From positions 124,001 to 188,000 of the forward strand of contig NZ_NOYI01000011.1 of assembly GCF_002258785.1 (NCBI RefSeq): a stretch of 64,000 nucleotides of DNA, read 5' to 3'. Below, piece by piece: positions 61,070 to 64,000 of this stretch (position 1 is its first letter; every line of letters starts with the position of its first letter). The notes under the pieces were generated by a model, which was not told where the DNA came from, searched no databases, and saw only the letters and a list, made by a program, of their open reading frames with translations. Origin of the DNA: Rhodococcus sp. 06-235-1A (GTDB taxonomy: Bacteria; Actinomycetota; Actinomycetes; Mycobacteriales; Mycobacteriaceae). Position numbers and translations under genes: made by a program.

Positions 61070-61302
61070 TAGAGTCTCCGGATGCTGCGTCGGCCATGCC
61101 GGAGGTCAGTCCTTGTTTCCGGTTACACGTCCACGGCCTGCGTCACACCGGCATCACTCTCGTATCGCAGAACGCTGCAACCACGGCCCGAGTCCATCCG
61201 TCTCACAGACGTTATTCTGCCCCGTGTTGGTGATGCGGTATCAGCACACATTTGACCCACGTGGCATGGAGTTGGTCGATTAGGGCCCGTAGCGAGCTGA
61301 AG

Positions 61303-61911
61303 TCAGATGCGCGGAAAGGGCGGCGGGTTCGCATCGAGCAGTTGCATGATTGTTTCCATGTTTTTCATGATGTGAGGTAAAGACGCCAGGTCGTCGCCCA
61401 TCACGCGCATTGGCCTGACTTCACTGACCAATTCCAGCACCATTGTCGTCATGCGAGCAGCCGCCTTGCAGTACAGATCGTCCGGTGCTCGCCCCAAACG
61501 CTCCGCAACAGCTTGCTCCAGCAGAACTCGCTCGTTGACATACTGCTCGAACAACCGCGCCTTCAACGACGGGGTGGCTTCGAGAACCCGCTGAATCTGC
61601 GACAGCCTCTCGACCCCCGCCCGAGGAGTGAACAGCAATACCCGAAGAGCATGTCCGAGAGCGGTATCCAACAGCTCGTCGTCCGGCCGTGACCGCAGTT
61701 CGTTCGCCATCTGCCCGTTGAGCTCCAACGGTCCCACGACCAGAAGGTCTTTGCTCGGGTAGTAGCGATACAGCGTCGTCGTGCCGATGTCTGCGGTTGC
61801 GGCGATCTCTTCCATAGTCGTTTTGTCGTATCCGCGCTCGAGGAACAGTGAGAACGCAGCGTCGAGTATCAACTCCCGCGTTTGAGCGGCATGCACTTCA
61901 CGTAACCCCAT
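61303..61911 (-). CDS. TetR-family regulator of MMPL transporter
   Basis: About 202 residues from ATG 61911 (the longer frame to 61986 crosses the operator). HTH: TRELILDAAFSLFLERGYDKTTMEEIAATADIGTTTLYRYYPSKDLL. The ligand domain is helical with LGHALRVLLFTPRAGVERLSQIQRV. It diverges from an MMPL transporter 130 bp away, and inverted GTAGTGAC/GTCACTAC repeats lie between; classic repressor of a drug or lipid exporter. Confidence 0.9.
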   Translation of the reverse strand: MGLREVHAAQTRELILDAAFSLFLERGYDKTTMEEIAATADIGTTTLYRYYPSKDLLVVGPLELNGQMANELRSRPDDELLDTALGHALRVLLFTPRAGVERLSQIQRVLEATPSLKARLFEQYVNERVLLEQAVAERLGRAPDDLYCKAAARMTTMVLELVSEVRPMRVMGDDLASLPHIMKNMETIMQLLDANPPPFPRI

Positions 61912-61942
61912 GTGCAGCAATGTAGCAGCCCACACCGAATCG

Positions 61943-61983
61943 GTAGTGACCACCGTCACGCGATTAAATGCAGTAGTCACTAC
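61943..61983. promoter_or_regulatory. TetR operator between tetR and mmpL
   Basis: GTAGTGAC (61943-61950) and GTCACTAC (61976-61983) are inverted copies; GTGAC/GTCAC at 61946-61959 and the palindrome GTAGTCACTAC at 61973-61983 add two overlapping sites around an A/T-rich GATTAAAT. Fits binding of two TetR dimers over the divergent promoters. Confidence 0.65.
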
Positions 61984-62040
61984 CAAGTAGGTTTACGCTT
62001 CTCAGTCAGAGATCGCTTCCAATCGAAAGGTGCGCCACCC

Positions 62041-64000
62041 ATGGCATGGCAATTGTTCAGGCTGGGCCGCTGGTCCTTCCTGCATCGCAAACTCGTCGCG
62101 GGAATCTGGGTGGGACTGCTGCTCCTCGGAGTGCTGGGCGCATTCACGCTGAACACCCAGACCTCGGACTCTTTCGAGCTCGACGGCATCGAATCCACCG
62201 AAGCGTTCTCGCTGATCTCCGAACGCAGCGGTGAATCCGCCGACGGTGCCACGGCCCGCATCGTGTTCGAGGCCCCCGAGGGACAGTCCCTGACCGACCC
62301 GGCCAACCAGGCAACCGTCGGCGACGCCCTCGCTGCCGCGCAGGCAGAGCACGTCGCCGGCGTCGCGGATCCGTTCACCACCGGAACCATCTCCGAGAAC
62401 GGCCGGGCCGCCTACGCCACCGTCACCTACGACGTGCCGGCAGTCGAACTCGTCGACGCAGACAGAACTGCACTCGAGCAGGCCAAGGACGTAGGCGAGA
62501 ACGCCGGACTGACGGTGGCAGTCGGTGGAGACGCCGTCACTGCCGTGGGTGAGGTTCCGCTCGGCGAACTGATCGGCATCGGAGTCGCAGTCATCGTCCT
62601 CGCCATCACTTTCGGCTCGCTCGTCGCCGCAGGCATGCCGCTACTGACCGCCCTCATCGGCGTCGGGATCGGCATCATGGGAATCACCGTGCTGGGAGCC
62701 TTCGTCGAACTCAGCTCGGTCACATCGGCATTGGGCACCATGCTCGGTCTCGCTGTCGGCATCGACTACGCCTTGTTCATCATGTCCCGCTACCAAAGCG
62801 AAGTGAAACAGGGCCATTCGCTCGAAGAGGCCGCAGGCAAAGCCGTCGGGACCGCGGGTTCGGCAGTCATCTTCGCCGGCCTCACCGTCATCATCGCCCT
62901 GGCAGGTCTCTCCGTGTGCGGCATCGGCTTCCTCACCCAGATGGGCGTCGGCGGCGCCTTCATGGTCTTCATCGCCGTACTCGTCGCACTGACTCTTCTA
63001 CCGGCGATCCTCGGTTTCGCGGGGAAGAAAGTTCTCGGCGGAAAGATCAAGGGACTGAAGACGATCGATCCCGAGGACACGTCGGCACGTACCAACGGCC
63101 AGCGTTGGGTCGAAGGCGTCAGCAAGTTCAAGTGGCCAGCCCTCGTCGCCGGACTCCTCGTCGCAGCGGTCGTGTCGTTGCCCATCGCGTCGATGCAATT
63201 GGCACTTCCCGACGACGGCACCGCCCCCACCGGAAGTGACAACCGCGTCGCGTTCGACACCATCGCCGAGAACTTCGGACCCGGCGCCAACGGACCCCTC
63301 GTCGTGGTCGTCGACACCCTCGACGCAGCCAATCCCGTTGCAGCGGTGAACACCGTCGTCGAGCGGCTGCAGGGAATCGGAACCGACGTCGCCGCAGTTG
63401 TCCCACCCGCCGCGGAAGTCCTGGAACCTCAGCTCACCGCCGTCGGATTCACCACCATCCAGATCATCCCGAACAGCGCTCCCTCGGACGCTGCGACCAA
63501 AGAACTGGTCTCGACCATCCGCGACACCATGTCCGACCTGCCCACCGAGACCGGGGCACGCGTACTCGTCACCGGCCAGACCGCCGTCGGAGTCGACATC
63601 GCCGACGAGTTGACCTCGGTGTTTCCGCTGTACCTCGCGGTGGTCGTCGGACTCGCCTTCATCTTGCTGATGCTGGTGTTCCGTTCCATTCTGGTTCCAC
63701 TCAAAGCAGCTCTGGGCTTCCTGCTGTCCGTTGGAATCTCGCTCGGAGCCACGGTTGCGGTGTTCCAGTGGGGCTGGCTGGCGAACCTCATCGGCGTCGA
63801 CACCCAGTCGCCCGTCGTATTCATCCTGCCGCTGCTGCTGACCGGCATCTTGTTCGGCCTCGCCATGGACTACGAGGTGTTCCTCGTCAGCCGCATGCGT
63901 GAGGCGTACGTTCACGGCACCCCCGCGAGACAAGCCGTCATCATCGGCTTCCAACACAGTGCGCGTGTCGTCGTCGCTGCCGCGATCATCATGTTCGGCG
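62041..64000 (+). CDS. MMPL-family RND transporter, N-terminal 653 residues
   Basis: Open from ATG 62041 (GAAAGGTG upstream) to the window end without a stop, so it is cut on the right. MMPL architecture: first helix KLVAGIWVGLLLLGVLGAF, first periplasmic domain, helices 2-6 including LAVGIDYALFIMSRYQSE, a cytoplasmic loop, helix 7 WPALVAGLLVAAVVSLP, the second periplasmic domain (GPLVVVVDTLDAAN), and helices 8 onward with LAMDYEVFLVSRMREAYVHG. The GIDY and AMDYE motifs hold the proton-relay Asp/Tyr pairs. MMPL proteins export lipids, mycolate precursors or drugs. Controlled by the divergent TetR. Confidence 0.93.
   Translation, partial: MAWQLFRLGRWSFLHRKLVAGIWVGLLLLGVLGAFTLNTQTSDSFELDGIESTEAFSLISERSGESADGATARIVFEAPEGQSLTDPANQATVGDALAAAQAEHVAGVADPFTTGTISENGRAAYATVTYDVPAVELVDADRTALEQAKDVGENAGLTVAVGGDAVTAVGEVPLGELIGIGVAVIVLAITFGSLVAAGMPLLTALIGVGIGIMGITVLGAFVELSSVTSALGTMLGLAVGIDYALFIMSRYQSEVKQGHSLEEAAGKAVGTAGSAVIFAGLTVIIALAGLSVCGIGFLTQMGVGGAFMVFIAVLVALTLLPAILGFAGKKVLGGKIKGLKTIDPEDTSARTNGQRWVEGVSKFKWPALVAGLLVAAVVSLPIASMQLALPDDGTAPTGSDNRVAFDTIAENFGPGANGPLVVVVDTLDAANPVAAVNTVVERLQGIGTDVAAVVPPAAEVLEPQLTAVGFTTIQIIPNSAPSDAATKELVSTIRDTMSDLPTETGARVLVTGQTAVGVDIADELTSVFPLYLAVVVGLAFILLMLVFRSILVPLKAALGFLLSVGISLGATVAVFQWGWLANLIGVDTQSPVVFILPLLLTGILFGLAMDYEVFLVSRMREAYVHGTPARQAVIIGFQHSARVVVAAAIIMFG

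Noticed and set aside
1-64000. CRISPR array
   Set aside because: No regularly spaced direct repeats of 23-40 bp were seen by eye near the csf genes or elsewhere. The only tandem repeat (34752-34785) has 12-bp units without spacers.
1-64000. tRNA or rRNA genes
   Set aside because: No cloverleaf-like segment with T-loop GTTCRA and matching acceptor stem was recognised. A dedicated tRNA scan would settle it.

Overview
The window is high-GC actinobacterial DNA, most likely from Rhodococcus or a close mycolic-acid-containing relative. The pointers are a secreted antigen-85-type mycolyltransferase (52043-53044), two cell-wall LGFP-repeat proteins (7200-8741, 9129-9464), GTG starts, ATGA/GTGA overlaps and many TetR/PucR/GntR-controlled catabolic operons. 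Genus is inferred from gene content only. The first 11 kb look plasmid-like or mobile, because type IV CRISPR loci are normally plasmid-borne and because a resolvase with a res-like site, an ardC-like fragment and a broken IS110 lie here.

0-11 kb (mobile/accessory): the tail of a ParA/MinD-like ATPase is followed by a tight four-gene type IV-B CRISPR effector operon (csf1, cas11, csf2/cas7, csf3/cas5). I see no array, adaptation genes, dinG or cysH. Then come a small unknown gene with a MauE-like membrane protein, an acidic hypothetical protein, a serine resolvase, a low-GC hypothetical gene, a bicistron of an LGFP-repeat surface protein and a small Cys-containing secreted protein, a divergent one-module LGFP protein, and an ardC fragment fused to a truncated, frameshifted IS110 transposase.

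11-24 kb: a DUF3500-type lipoprotein, a covalent-flavin-type FAD oxidase, and an operon of NodB-like deacetylase, malic enzyme and class II fumarase. A second operon has an atypical SDR, a SnoaL-like lipoprotein, a small membrane protein and a LysR regulator. A TetR and a PucR-type regulator follow.

24-47 kb (catabolic block): MHS-family transporter, SDR and quinone oxidoreductase. Next is a divergent APH-like kinase/acyl-CoA dehydrogenase versus acyl-CoA ligase set that resembles 4-hydroxyacid (levulinate-type) catabolism. A 2-hydroxyacid module follows: alpha/beta hydrolase, cyclase-family amidohydrolase, FMN 2-hydroxyacid oxidase, FAH-family hydrolase, a giant FAD/Fe-S dehydrogenase and a GntR regulator. 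The block ends with an XRE-cupin regulator, an IPNS-like 2-oxoglutarate oxygenase, a hydrolase and an NCS2 nucleobase permease. A nearly identical 32-bp element lies upstream of both the oxygenase and the permease and probably defines one regulon.

47-64 kb: a MarR-controlled redox operon (frameshifted FMN reductase, pirin, DoxX), cell-envelope and secreted enzymes (SGNH hydrolase, mycolyltransferase, GH1 glycosidase), then a decayed zone (two broken SDRs, a head-to-head truncated SDR/TetR junction, an IS630 copy whose first catalytic Asp appears changed to Asn) and finally a TetR/MMPL transporter pair cut by the window edge. Several genes carry single-base indels. They cluster in accessory genes while the long metabolic genes are intact, which favours real decay, but assembly error is not excluded.
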